Shown: piece by piece, positions 39,852 to 47,971 of the stretch
Position numbering within the stretch: position 1 is the stretch's first letter
How the letters are laid out: the number at the start of each line of letters is the position of its first letter
Assembly: GCA_036273515.1 (NCBI GenBank)
Contig: DASUHM010000059.1
Span: 1-48,836, forward strand
Length of the DNA stretch: 48,836 nt
Source of the DNA: Gaiellales bacterium
GTDB taxonomy: Bacteria > Actinomycetota > Thermoleophilia > Gaiellales > JAICJC01
Reading direction: 5' to 3'
The notes under the pieces: model-generated
Told to the model about the DNA's origin: nothing
What the model saw: only the letters and a program-made list of their open reading frames with translations
Databases searched by the model: none
Made by a program: the position numbers and the translations under genes

Positions 39852-40646
39852 ATGGGCCGGCTCGCGCGTTCTCTCCTGTGCATGGGCAAGCCCCGACTCG
39901 ACATGACCACCGCCGACAGGATCCTCGCGGGCACCGTCGATCCTGCCGACGCACCACCGGGGTACGAGGCGCTGGTCGCGTTGATCGCGGCCGCGCGCAC
40001 GCCACATGCGCCCACGACCACCGTGGCGTCCGGCCGCGCGCCGGCGCCGCGTCGTCAGAGGAGGCACTACATGCTCGCAGCCCCGCCGTTCCGGTCCCGT
40101 CTGTCCATCGCCGCCGCGGCCGCGACGCTTGCGCTCGCGTCCGGCACCGCCTACGCGACGGGCCTGCCCGCAGCCGCATCGGCGACTGCGCGCGGCGTCC
40201 TGCACTCGCTCGGCGTCTCGACCGACTCGCCTGCGAAGACTCCCTCGCAGCCGGCCGGGACGCACGGAGCGGCCGTCTCGTCGACGGCGCGGGCGACGAC
40301 GGCGACCGGGGCGGCGAAGGGCGCGGAGATCGCTGCGCTCGCGAGCAACGGGCGAAGCAAGGCCGGCCAGGGCGGCGATGAGTCGACGACCGCGAAGGGC
40401 GGCGCCGACGCGAAGGGATCCGGTCACGGGCACGGGGCCGAGATCTCGGCGCTGGCGCACTCCACCACGGGCACGGCGGGCGTCAAGGGTGCGACCATCT
40501 CCGCAGCTGCGAGCAACGGGCGAAGCCACGCCGGCCAGCATGGCCAGAACGGCCACAGCGGGGGCTCGAACGGATCGGCCTCCGCGGCCGGCAACCACGG
40601 CGGTGGCGGCGGACAGGGGGCCGGCTCCGGCCACGGAGGGTCGTAG
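39852..40646 (+). CDS. Probable membrane anti-sigma factor with low-complexity exported tail
   Basis: A 264-residue protein. The cytoplasmic N-terminal part (DRILAGTVDPADAPPGYEAL, then VALIAAARTP) resembles the short regulatory part of actinobacterial membrane anti-sigma proteins. A membrane helix follows at about 85-107 (LSIAAAAATLALASGTAYAT). The rest is Ala/Gly/Ser/His-rich and contains the repeat unit ASNGRSxAGQ twice and related GAEISALA/GATISAAA segments. It lacks a clear zinc motif. It starts three bases after the sigma stop and is inferred to hold that sigma at the membrane. Confidence 0.65.
   Translation: MGRLARSLLCMGKPRLDMTTADRILAGTVDPADAPPGYEALVALIAAARTPHAPTTTVASGRAPAPRRQRRHYMLAAPPFRSRLSIAAAAATLALASGTAYATGLPAAASATARGVLHSLGVSTDSPAKTPSQPAGTHGAAVSSTARATTATGAAKGAEIAALASNGRSKAGQGGDESTTAKGGADAKGSGHGHGAEISALAHSTTGTAGVKGATISAAASNGRSHAGQHGQNGHSGGSNGSASAAGNHGGGGGQGAGSGHGGS
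40341..40538 (+). repeat. Imperfect 30-base direct repeat within the anti-sigma-like gene
   Basis: Copies at 40341-40370 and 40509-40538 start GCGAGCAACGGGCGAAGC and end GCCGGCCAG, differing at two of thirty positions. They encode the Ala-Ser-Asn-Gly-Arg-Ser-x-Ala-Gly-Gln unit of the exported tail. Confidence 0.75.
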
Positions 40647-40697
40647 CCGCCGCACCGCCGTGGTTCGGCGTGGCGTCCCGGCGGGAACAGGGACGAC

Positions 40698-41654
40698 ATG
40701 CCGAGGTACGGCTATACCCTCTACTGCGAGGGCAACCCACCGCAGGATCTCGTCCGCCAGGCCGTTGCCGCGGAAGAGGCCGGGTTCGATTTCCTGGTCA
40801 TCTCCGACCACTACCACCCCTGGCTGACCAGCCAGTCGCACTCGGCCTTCGCGTGGAGCGTGCTCGGGGCGGTGGCCCAGGCCACCGAGCGGATCGAGCT
40901 CGCGACCATGGTGACCTGCCCGATCATGCGCTACCACCCGGCGATCGTCGCCCAGATGGCGGCGACGGTCGCGGTGCTCTCGGATGAGCGGTTCACGCTC
41001 GGCCTCGGCGCGGGCGAGCGGCTGAACGAGCACGTCGTCGGCCGCGGCTGGCCGCCCGTCGACGTCCGCCACGAGATGCTGCGCGAGGCGGTCGGCGTGA
41101 TCCGGCAGCTGTGGGACGGCGGCTATGTGACGCACCGCGGCGAGCACTTCGTGGTCGAGGACGCGCGGGTGTTCGACCTGCCCCGGCGGCGCATCCCGAC
41201 CTACGTCGCCGCCGGCGGCCCGATGGCGGCCGAGCTGGCCGCCGACATCGCGGACGGCGTTTGCGCGACCGAGCCCGACGAGAAGATCGTTTCCGCATAC
41301 CTCGAGGCGGGCGGCGACCCTGCCGGGACGTGGGGCCAGGTCGTGCTCGCCTGGGCCGGCGACGCGGAGGCCGGGCTGGCCGACGCGCACGCCCAGTTCC
41401 GCTTCGCCGCCGGCGGCTGGAAGGTGCAGTCCGAGCTGCCGAACCCGGTCAACTTCGACGCCGCCACGGCGACGATCGAGCCGGAACGCCTGGCCGACCT
41501 GTTCCCGGCCGGGCCGGACACCGACCGCCATGCCACCGCCGTGCGCAAGTTCGCCGACGCCGGCTTCGAGCACATCGCGGTCGCCTACCCCGGCGCCGAC
41601 GTCGACGGCTTCATGGCGTTCTGGCGCGAGCGGCTCGAGGCGGCCGTTCGCTAA
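40698..41654 (+). CDS. F420-dependent LLM-class oxidoreductase (TIGR03557-like)
   Basis: A 318-residue luciferase-like TIM-barrel flavin/F420 enzyme: YGYTLYCEGNPPQDLVRQAV at the N-terminus, FDFLVISDHYHPWLTSQSHS, ELATMVTCPIMRYHPAIVAQ, FTLGLGAGERLNEHVVGRGW and IPTYVAAGGPMAAELAADIA, all close to F420-dependent glucose-6-phosphate-dehydrogenase-like proteins. Coenzyme F420 use is inferred from family. The substrate is unknown. It starts 51 bases after the anti-sigma-like gene and is followed by a Gfo/Idh dehydrogenase. Confidence 0.9.
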   Translation: MPRYGYTLYCEGNPPQDLVRQAVAAEEAGFDFLVISDHYHPWLTSQSHSAFAWSVLGAVAQATERIELATMVTCPIMRYHPAIVAQMAATVAVLSDERFTLGLGAGERLNEHVVGRGWPPVDVRHEMLREAVGVIRQLWDGGYVTHRGEHFVVEDARVFDLPRRRIPTYVAAGGPMAAELAADIADGVCATEPDEKIVSAYLEAGGDPAGTWGQVVLAWAGDAEAGLADAHAQFRFAAGGWKVQSELPNPVNFDAATATIEPERLADLFPAGPDTDRHATAVRKFADAGFEHIAVAYPGADVDGFMAFWRERLEAAVR

Positions 41655-41679
41655 CATCGCGCCCGTCGGAAGGGGTGCG

Positions 41680-42708
41680 GTGGAGCACGTCCGCGTCGGC
41701 GTCATGAGCGCCGCGAACATCGGCCGCAAGGTGGTCATCCCGTCCATCCTGCGCGCCCGCAACGCCGAGCTGGTCGCGCTCGCGAGCACGAGCGACGCCG
41801 GAGATCGGTTCCTGCGCGAAACCCGCCTCAAGACGCGCGACGGCCGGCCCCTCCGCGACGCCGTGCGACTGCACGGGAGCTACGCCGACCTGCTGGCCGA
41901 CTCGGACGTCGACGCCGTCTACATCCCGCTCCCGAACCACCTCCACGCCGACTGGTCGAAGCGGGCCGCCGACGCCGGCAAGCACGTCCTCTGCGAGAAG
42001 CCGGCGGCGCTGAACGCCGCCGAGACGGCCGACATGATCGACCACTGCGACGGCCGCGGCGTCGTCTGGATGGAGGCGTTCATGTACCGCTTCCACCCCC
42101 AGTGGCGCACCGTGCGGCGGCTGCTCGACGAGGGCGCGATCGGCGACCTGCGCGCCGTCGTCGCCGTCTTCACCTTCACGGTGCACGACCCGAAGAATGT
42201 CCGCCGCGTGCCGGAGTACGGCGGCGGATCGCTCTACGACGTCGGCGCCTACTGCATCAACGTGTCGCGGTGGATGTTCGGCCGCCCGCCCGTCGCGGTC
42301 AGCGGGTCGGCGCTGCCGAGCGCCGAGGGCGTCGACGAGGACTTCCGCGGCGTGCTCGACTTCGGTGAGGGCGGCTCCGCGCTCATCCTCTCCAGCCTCG
42401 CACAGCCCTACCGCCACCACGTCCGCCTGCTCGGCACCGAGGGCGACATCACCGTCCCGCAGGCCTTCGTCGTCCGTCCCGACGACGAGGTCCGGGTGAT
42501 CCACACGGACGCCGGCGGCCGCGAGGAGGCGCACGCGATCGACGCCGCCGACGAGTACCAGCTCGAGGTCGAGGACTTCGCCGACTGCATCCTGAAGAGC
42601 CGCGCCCCGCGGGTCGTCTCGCACGCTGACACGCTCGCGAACATGCGCGCCATCGACGCGCTCTACGCGTCGGCCGCTTCGGGCGAGGCCGTCCGGCTCG
42701 CGGACTGA
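41680..42708 (+). CDS. Gfo/Idh/MocA-family dehydrogenase
   Basis: A 342-residue oxidoreductase: VRVGVMSAANIGRKVVIPSI, the EKP motif in GKHVLCEKPAALNAAETADM, WMEAFMYRFHPQWRTVRRLL and GGGSLYDVGAYCINVSRWMF, close to xylose, glucose-fructose and dihydrodiol-type dehydrogenases. GTG 41680 follows GGAAGGGG. It is only 10 bases before the ECF41-like sigma gene, suggesting a shared transcript. Confidence 0.92.
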   Translation: MEHVRVGVMSAANIGRKVVIPSILRARNAELVALASTSDAGDRFLRETRLKTRDGRPLRDAVRLHGSYADLLADSDVDAVYIPLPNHLHADWSKRAADAGKHVLCEKPAALNAAETADMIDHCDGRGVVWMEAFMYRFHPQWRTVRRLLDEGAIGDLRAVVAVFTFTVHDPKNVRRVPEYGGGSLYDVGAYCINVSRWMFGRPPVAVSGSALPSAEGVDEDFRGVLDFGEGGSALILSSLAQPYRHHVRLLGTEGDITVPQAFVVRPDDEVRVIHTDAGGREEAHAIDAADEYQLEVEDFADCILKSRAPRVVSHADTLANMRAIDALYASAASGEAVRLAD

Positions 42709-42718
42709 GGCGCCGGCG

Positions 42719-43645
42719 ATGCCCGAGGCCCACGACGACCTGCGGCCGCTGCTCTTCTCGATCGCCTACCGCATGCTCGGAAGCGTGGTCGAGGCCGAGG
42801 ACATGGTGCAGGAGGCCTACGTTCGTTACCAGCGGGCCGTCGGCGAGGGCACCGCGGTCGACGACCCCAAGTCGTACCTCTGCGCCGTCACGACGCGCCT
42901 GTGCATCGACCACCTGCGCTCGGCCCGGGTGCGCCGCGAGAGCTACGTCGGGCCGTGGCTGCCGGAGCCGCTCCTGACCGGCACGGTCGTTCCCGACGGC
43001 GCCCGGATCGTGGAGGACGCCGACTCGGTCTCGATGGCGTTCCTGCTCGTGCTCGAGCGGTTGACGCCCGTCGAGCGGGCGGTGTTCCTGCTCCACGACG
43101 TCTTCGACTACGGCTACGGCGAGATCGCCGAGATCGTCGCGCGCAGCGAGGACAACTGCCGCCAGCTGGCCGCCCGCGCCCGCCGCCACGTGCGCGAGGA
43201 GCGGCGCCGCTCCGAGACCTCGGCCAGCCGCCGCGAGGCGCTCGCCGACCGCTTCTTCGAGGCGGTGAACGAGGGCGACATGGACGGCCTGGTCGAGCTC
43301 CTGGCCGAGGACGTCGCCGTGGTCGGCGACAGCGGCGGCGTGCGGCCGATGTGGCCGCGCCCGATCGTCGGCCGCGACCGGGTGGTGGCCCTGCTGGCCG
43401 GTCCCGGCGCCCAGCCTGGCCGGCTCGACATGACGATGCGGCGCACCGAGATCAACGGCGCCCCCGGCGCGCTCGTCACGGACGCGAACGGCGGGCTGCT
43501 CTACGCCATCCTGCTCGACGTCGCGGCGGGCGGGATCATCGAGACCGTGCGGACGGTGCGGAACCCGGCCAAGCTCGCCCACCTCGGCCCCGTCGGCGAC
43601 CTGCGCGCGGTCATGCACTCCCGTGGGGCCGGCCGGGAGGGGTAA
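42719..43645 (+). CDS. ECF41-type sigma factor (SigJ-like) with C-terminal SnoaL-like domain
   Basis: A 308-residue sigma factor: region 2 with LRPLLFSIAYRMLGSVVEAE and DMVQEAYVRYQRA, region 4 with LERLTPVERAVFLLHDVFDY and YGEIAEIVARSEDNCRQLAA, then a SnoaL/NTF2-like domain from about residue 175 (RREALADRFFEAVNEGDMDG). In ECF41 proteins this domain, with a DGGGK motif, controls activity in place of an anti-sigma factor. Here the motif position reads GDSGGVRPMW, a departure. No classic COE-type partner gene is next to it; the neighbour is the Gfo/Idh enzyme. Confidence 0.92.
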   Translation: MPEAHDDLRPLLFSIAYRMLGSVVEAEDMVQEAYVRYQRAVGEGTAVDDPKSYLCAVTTRLCIDHLRSARVRRESYVGPWLPEPLLTGTVVPDGARIVEDADSVSMAFLLVLERLTPVERAVFLLHDVFDYGYGEIAEIVARSEDNCRQLAARARRHVREERRRSETSASRREALADRFFEAVNEGDMDGLVELLAEDVAVVGDSGGVRPMWPRPIVGRDRVVALLAGPGAQPGRLDMTMRRTEINGAPGALVTDANGGLLYAILLDVAAGGIIETVRTVRNPAKLAHLGPVGDLRAVMHSRGAGREG

Positions 43646-43657
43646 CCGGCCGGCCCC
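43625..43657. terminator. Strong GC-rich hairpin between convergent genes
   Basis: GGGGCCGGCCGG (43625-43636) pairs perfectly with CCGGCCGGCCCC (43646-43657) around a 9-base loop that includes the stop codon of the sigma gene. It lies 15 bases before the convergent exporter stop, so it can terminate both transcripts. No U-tract. Confidence 0.75.
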
Positions 43658-43671
43658 AGGAAGCCCGTTCG

Positions 43672-45129
43672 TCAGGCAGCCACCGGCTCGGTCGCCTCTT
43701 CGGCGACCTGCTCCGGCGCCACCCCGCGCGGCACCATGGTCAGGGTGGCCAGGAGCCCCAGGGCCGCCAGGCCGGCACCGACCAGGAACGCGATCGAGAA
43801 GCCGTCCACGTCCGCCCGCAGCAGCAGGTCGGGAGCGGGGCTGTGGCTGGTCAGGTAGTCGCTCACGCGCGTGAACGCGACCGTCGAGAGGATCGCCGTG
43901 CCGAGGGCGCCGCCGATCTGCTGCGACGTGTTGATGATCCCCGACGCGATGCCGGCGTCGTTCATCTCGACGCCGACGAGCGCCGCGATCGTCACAGGCA
44001 CGAACGAGAAGCCGAGGCCGACGCCGGCGAGGATGAAGCCCGGCGCAAGGTCGGTCAGGTACGAGCCGTTGACCGAGACCTGGCTGAAGTACAGCAACCC
44101 TGCCGTCGTCAGCGCCATGCCGACGGCGAGCACGGTGCGCACGCCGATCTTCGTGACGAGCGCCTGCGATGCCGCGGCCGACACGATGATCGTGCTCGCG
44201 ACGAGCAGGTAGCCGATGCCGGTGCGCATGGCCGAGTAGCCGAGCACCTGCTGCATGTAGAGCGTGAGCAGGAAGAACATCGAGAAGATCGATGCGCCCA
44301 GCATCAGGCCGACCACGTTGGCGCCGGCCAGCGACTTGTTCCGGAACAGCCGCAGCGGCATGAGCGGGGACTCGGCCCGCTGCTCCGTGAAGATGAAGCC
44401 GCCGAGGAGCACGGCCGCACCGATGAACATCGCGATCGTGCGCGGCGCCGTCCACGAGTGGTCGACGGTCTGCACGAGCGCGTAGACCAGCAGCGACAGC
44501 CCGGCGGTCACGAGCACGGCTCCGAGCAGGTCGAAGCTGCGCCGGCCGGCCGTCTCGATCCGGCTCTCGCGCAGGTAGCGGGGGCCGAGCGCGATCACGA
44601 GCGCGCCGACCGGGACGTTGATGTAGAAGATCCACGACCAGTTCAGCTGGTCGGTGAGGACGCCGCCGAGGAGCACGCCGGCCGCGCCGCCGGTGCCGGC
44701 GATCGCGCCCCAGATGCCGAGCGCCTTGTTGCGCTCAGCACCCTCGGAGAAGGTCGTCATCAGGATCGAGAGGGCGGCGGGCGAGATGATCGCCGCGCCG
44801 ACGCCCTGCACGGCGCGTGCCGCGATGAGCATGCCCTCCGATGTCGAGAGCCCGCACACGAGCGAGGCTCCCGAGAAGAGGACGAGGCCGGCCAGGAACA
44901 TGCGCCGGCGGCCGAGCAGGTCGGCCGCCCGGCCGCCTAGCATGAGCAGGCCGCCGAACGTGAGGGTGTATGCGTTGATGACCCATTGCAGATCGGTCTC
45001 TTTGAAGTCGAGCGCGTTCTTGATCGTGGGCAGGGCGACGTTGACGATGGCGATGTCGAGCACCACCATGAACTGGACCATGCAGAGGAGGAGGAGCGCG
45101 ATCCCCTTGCGGTCTTGGGTGGTAGGCAT
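43672..45129 (-). CDS. MFS multidrug exporter, DHA2 type (EmrB/QacA-like)
   Basis: A 485-residue drug:H+ antiporter with fourteen predicted membrane helices. It has the helix 1 motif FMVVLDIAIVNVALPTI, motif A GGRAADLLGRRRMFLAGLVL, motif B AARAVQGVGAAIISPAALSI and motif C GAIAGTGGAAGVLLGGVLTD followed by NWSWIFYINVPVG. ATG 45129 is preferred to the upstream in-frame ATG, because the intervening part is the operator region. Divergent from a TetR gene with a clear operator between. Exports unidentified hydrophobic compounds. Confidence 0.93.
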   Translation of the reverse strand: MPTTQDRKGIALLLLCMVQFMVVLDIAIVNVALPTIKNALDFKETDLQWVINAYTLTFGGLLMLGGRAADLLGRRRMFLAGLVLFSGASLVCGLSTSEGMLIAARAVQGVGAAIISPAALSILMTTFSEGAERNKALGIWGAIAGTGGAAGVLLGGVLTDQLNWSWIFYINVPVGALVIALGPRYLRESRIETAGRRSFDLLGAVLVTAGLSLLVYALVQTVDHSWTAPRTIAMFIGAAVLLGGFIFTEQRAESPLMPLRLFRNKSLAGANVVGLMLGASIFSMFFLLTLYMQQVLGYSAMRTGIGYLLVASTIIVSAAASQALVTKIGVRTVLAVGMALTTAGLLYFSQVSVNGSYLTDLAPGFILAGVGLGFSFVPVTIAALVGVEMNDAGIASGIINTSQQIGGALGTAILSTVAFTRVSDYLTSHSPAPDLLLRADVDGFSIAFLVGAGLAALGLLATLTMVPRGVAPEQVAEEATEPVAA

Positions 45130-45155
45130 GATCAGCGAGTCTCCAGGCTGGTTGT

Positions 45156-45184
45156 TTACGATACAGTCCTGTGGTGTATCATAA
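45156..45184. promoter_or_regulatory. TetR operator between exporter and tetR genes
   Basis: TTACGATACA (45156-45165) and TGTATCATAA (45175-45184) are inverted 10-base arms with one mismatch around 9 bases. A TATCAT -10 hexamer at 45178-45183 with TTTACG 17 bases upstream is the likely tetR promoter. A TATCGT -10-like hexamer is on the other strand. Both promoters are therefore covered. Confidence 0.75.
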
Positions 45185-45194
45185 TTCGCACGAC

Positions 45195-45785
45195 ATGGCA
45201 ATCTCCCACCCCATCCCACGCTCTCCCGGCCGGCCCCGTAACGAGGTCGCCGACCGCAAGATCATCGAGGCCACCCTCCGGCTCCTGAGCACGGAGGGGT
45301 ACGACCGCACCTCGATCGAGTCCGTTGCGGCCGAGGCCCGGGTCACCCGGGCCACCGTCTATCGCCGCTACCCGACCAAGGCCGACATGGTCACGGCGGC
45401 CGTGTGCACGATGGCCGGACCCGACGAGCCGTGCGAGTGCCCGGATCTGCGCACGACCCTGGTCGAGCTGCTGCGCGGCTTCCACGCCGCTGTCGGCCCG
45501 TCCGACGGGATCTCGATCGCCGCGTCGCTCTACCTCCAGCGGCACGACCATCCGGAGATGCTCGAGTCGTTCCGCGAGACGGTCACCAAGCCCTGCCGGC
45601 TGAAGATGGCGGCGGTCGTCCAGCTCTCCCGCGAGAAGGGCGAGATCCATCCCGACACCGACCCCGAGGCGGTCGTCGAGATGCTGATCGGCTCCTACCT
45701 CTACCGCACGTTCGCCGGCGTGCCGATCCCCGACGACTGGCCGGAACAGGCCGTCGCCGCGGTGTGGCGCGGCCTCGAGCCCTAG
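45195..45785 (+). CDS. TetR-family repressor
   Basis: A 196-residue regulator with N-terminal helix-turn-helix at about residues 18-62 (KIIEATLRLLSTEGYDRTSI, then RVTRATVYRRYPTKADMVTA) and a TetR C-terminal ligand domain (PCECPDLRTTLVELLRGFHA; EAVVEMLIGSYLYRTFAGVP). Divergent from the DHA2 exporter, it most likely represses it and itself through the operator in between. ATG 45195 is chosen: an upstream GTG (45171) lies inside the operator and before the likely -10. Its stop adjoins a REP-like element. Confidence 0.9.
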   Translation: MAISHPIPRSPGRPRNEVADRKIIEATLRLLSTEGYDRTSIESVAAEARVTRATVYRRYPTKADMVTAAVCTMAGPDEPCECPDLRTTLVELLRGFHAAVGPSDGISIAASLYLQRHDHPEMLESFRETVTKPCRLKMAAVVQLSREKGEIHPDTDPEAVVEMLIGSYLYRTFAGVPIPDDWPEQAVAAVWRGLEP

Positions 45786-45852
45786 TCGGGGTCAGACCCC
45801 GAACGCCGGCCGTCACACTTTCGTTGCACTTCCGTTCGGGGTCTGACCCCGA
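45786..45852. repeat. Inverted pair of GGGGTCAGACCCC elements (REPIN-like)
   Basis: TCGGGGTCAGACCCCGAACG (45786-45805) and its exact complement (45833-45852) flank a 27-base spacer. Each is itself palindromic around the GGGGTC-A-GACCCC core. It fills the whole gap between the convergent tetR and c-di-GMP genes and can fold into a cruciform or a terminator in either direction. Confidence 0.8.
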
Positions 45853-47907
45853 TCAGGCGGCGTCGGAGAGCGCTTCGCCGTCCAGGCCGAGCACGGCGAG
45901 AAGGGCGTCGACCACCTGCGGGTCGAAGTGCGCGCCGGAGCTGCGGCGCAGCTCGGCGGCGGCCTCCTCCGGCGAGCGGGCGGCCGAGTAGGGCCGGTCC
46001 GTGGTCATCGCCGAGTAGGCGTCGGCGGCGCAGACGATGCGGGCCTCGATCGGGATGGCCTTGCCCGCCAGGCCGTCCGGGTAGCCGCCGCCGCCGAAGC
46101 GCTCGTGGTGGTGGCGCACCGCCCCGGCGGCATCCTGCAGTGCGGACACGCGGCGGACGATCGCGTCGCCGTGCACCGGGTGCGTCTTCATGACCGCCCA
46201 CTCGTTCTCGTCGAGGGCGCGCGGCTTGGTCAGGATCCGCTCGGGGATCGCGATCTTGCCGACGTCATGCAGCCAGCCGCCGATGCGGCACAGGAGGGCG
46301 GCGCCGACCGGCAGCTCCAGGTACTCGGCCGTGCGCATCGCGAGGGCCGCCACCTGCTCGGCGTGCGCCTCGGGGATGCCCTCGCGCAGGCTGCTGGCGT
46401 AGGCCAGCGCGCGCGCCATCCCGACCACCTCGGGCTCGCGGCTCGACGCCGCGCGGCCACCGGCCTCGGGGCGGAGCGCGACCCGGTTTCGGCCCCGGTA
46501 CTTGGCGGCGTAGAGGCGGGCGTCGGCGCGCTCGACGAGCGCGTCCAGGCTGGCCGCCCCGTCGGACGCGAGCGTCGCGCCAATTGACGTCGTGAGCAAC
46601 ACGCGGATGTCGGCGTGCGCGATCGGGGTCGCGCAGACGGCCTGCCGGAGCCGCTCGGCCCGCTCGGCCAGCTCGGCCTCGGACGCGACGTCCCCGAGCA
46701 GCACCGCGAACTCCTCGCCGCCCCAGCGGGCGAGGTGGTCGGCCGGCCCGATGCCCGACCGCAGCCGCGCGGCCAGCTCTGCCAGGACGGCGTCGCCGAC
46801 GGCGTGCCCGTAGACGTCGTTGATCTGCTTGAAGTGGTCGGCGTCGATCAAGAGCAGCGCCGAGCGATCGGGAGCGGATGCGAGCAGGTCGGAGGCGAGC
46901 TGGGCGAAGTGGCGGCGGTTGTAGGCGCCGGTCAGGTCGTCGGTGTTCGCGCGCCGCTCGGCGTCGGCGCGCGCCTCCTCGAGCTCGATCAGGCTCTGCC
47001 GCAGCTGGTCTTCGAGCCGCCGCCGCTCGGTGTCGTCCGAGACGATGCCGCTGACCTCGTAGGTGCCGTCGGGGCGGGGGCGACACACTGCACGGTCGTG
47101 CACCCAGCGCGTGACACCGTCGAGGCCGATCAGCCGGTAGAAGACCTCGCGGTCCTCGCCGCGGCTGAGCGCCGTGTTGAAGTCGTCGTAGGCGGCGCGG
47201 TCGTCGGGGTGCACGGCCCGGTCCCAGTTCACCATCTCCGGGTCGGGCTCGGCGCCGCCCAGCAGGCGATCGCCGCCCGGGCCCTGGAAGAGCTCCTCGA
47301 AGCTGCCGTCCTTCGGCGACGCCAGGGCGAGATAGACGTGTGCGCCGACGACGTCGAGGAGGCCGGTGAAGCGATCGTGCGCCTCGGCCGCGGCGGCGGT
47401 CGCCTCTTCGCGCGCCGTCAGGTCGGAGATGATCCCGTCGATGAGCATGCCGCCGTCGCCCTTCGGCCGCGGGCGGGCGCGGTCGCGCAGGACGCGGGTG
47501 ATGCCGTCGACGCCCTCGATGCGGTAGGTGACCTCGGCGTCCTCGCCGTCGAGCAGGCGGCGGTTGAACGCCTCGTAGGCGGCCCAGTCCTCGGCCAGGA
47601 TGCGCGACTCCCAGAACTCGCCCGGCGCGACGTCCGCCGGCACCTCGCCACCGAGCAGCGAGCCGAGGGTCACGTCGGACGCATGGTCGACGTACGACCC
47701 GGACGGGGTGATCTCGCCCGCGTACACGTGCTCCTCGAAGAGGTCGAGGATGCGCGCGAGCTGCGCCTCGCCGGTCAGGCCGCGGCCGCCCGGCCGCTCG
47801 CCGACGACTGCCCGGCGCACGGCCGCCTGCATGCGAGCAAGCGCGGCCCGCACCGGATCCAGCGGTGGAGTTTCGGAGCTCGGAGGTATGGGCGCACGAC
47901 CGTCCAC
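45853..47907 (-). CDS. PAS-PAS-GGDEF-HD-GYP cyclic-di-GMP signalling protein
   Basis: A 684-residue soluble sensor. Two PAS-type domains (about 50-175 and 185-310) each end in the PAC-like strand and linker. A GGDEF domain (about 320-490) has DDLTGAYNRRHFAQLASDLL and the active site WGGEEFAVLL. An HD-GYP phosphodiesterase domain (about 505-684) has LHDVGKIAIP, HHHERFGGGGYPDGLAGKAI and ADAYSAMTTDRPY. Both synthase and hydrolase motifs look intact, so it may be bifunctional. No membrane segment; the PAS domains presumably sense ligand or redox state. The start is GTG 47907, with a weak site upstream. Confidence 0.92.
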   Translation of the reverse strand: MDGRAPIPPSSETPPLDPVRAALARMQAAVRRAVVGERPGGRGLTGEAQLARILDLFEEHVYAGEITPSGSYVDHASDVTLGSLLGGEVPADVAPGEFWESRILAEDWAAYEAFNRRLLDGEDAEVTYRIEGVDGITRVLRDRARPRPKGDGGMLIDGIISDLTAREEATAAAAEAHDRFTGLLDVVGAHVYLALASPKDGSFEELFQGPGGDRLLGGAEPDPEMVNWDRAVHPDDRAAYDDFNTALSRGEDREVFYRLIGLDGVTRWVHDRAVCRPRPDGTYEVSGIVSDDTERRRLEDQLRQSLIELEEARADAERRANTDDLTGAYNRRHFAQLASDLLASAPDRSALLLIDADHFKQINDVYGHAVGDAVLAELAARLRSGIGPADHLARWGGEEFAVLLGDVASEAELAERAERLRQAVCATPIAHADIRVLLTTSIGATLASDGAASLDALVERADARLYAAKYRGRNRVALRPEAGGRAASSREPEVVGMARALAYASSLREGIPEAHAEQVAALAMRTAEYLELPVGAALLCRIGGWLHDVGKIAIPERILTKPRALDENEWAVMKTHPVHGDAIVRRVSALQDAAGAVRHHHERFGGGGYPDGLAGKAIPIEARIVCAADAYSAMTTDRPYSAARSPEEAAAELRRSSGAHFDPQVVDALLAVLGLDGEALSDAA

Positions 47908-47971
47908 GGCAGTGCTCGGGTCATCGGCGTCCGATCCCGGAGATTGAGACTTCCGCGACGAGCGCGGACCG

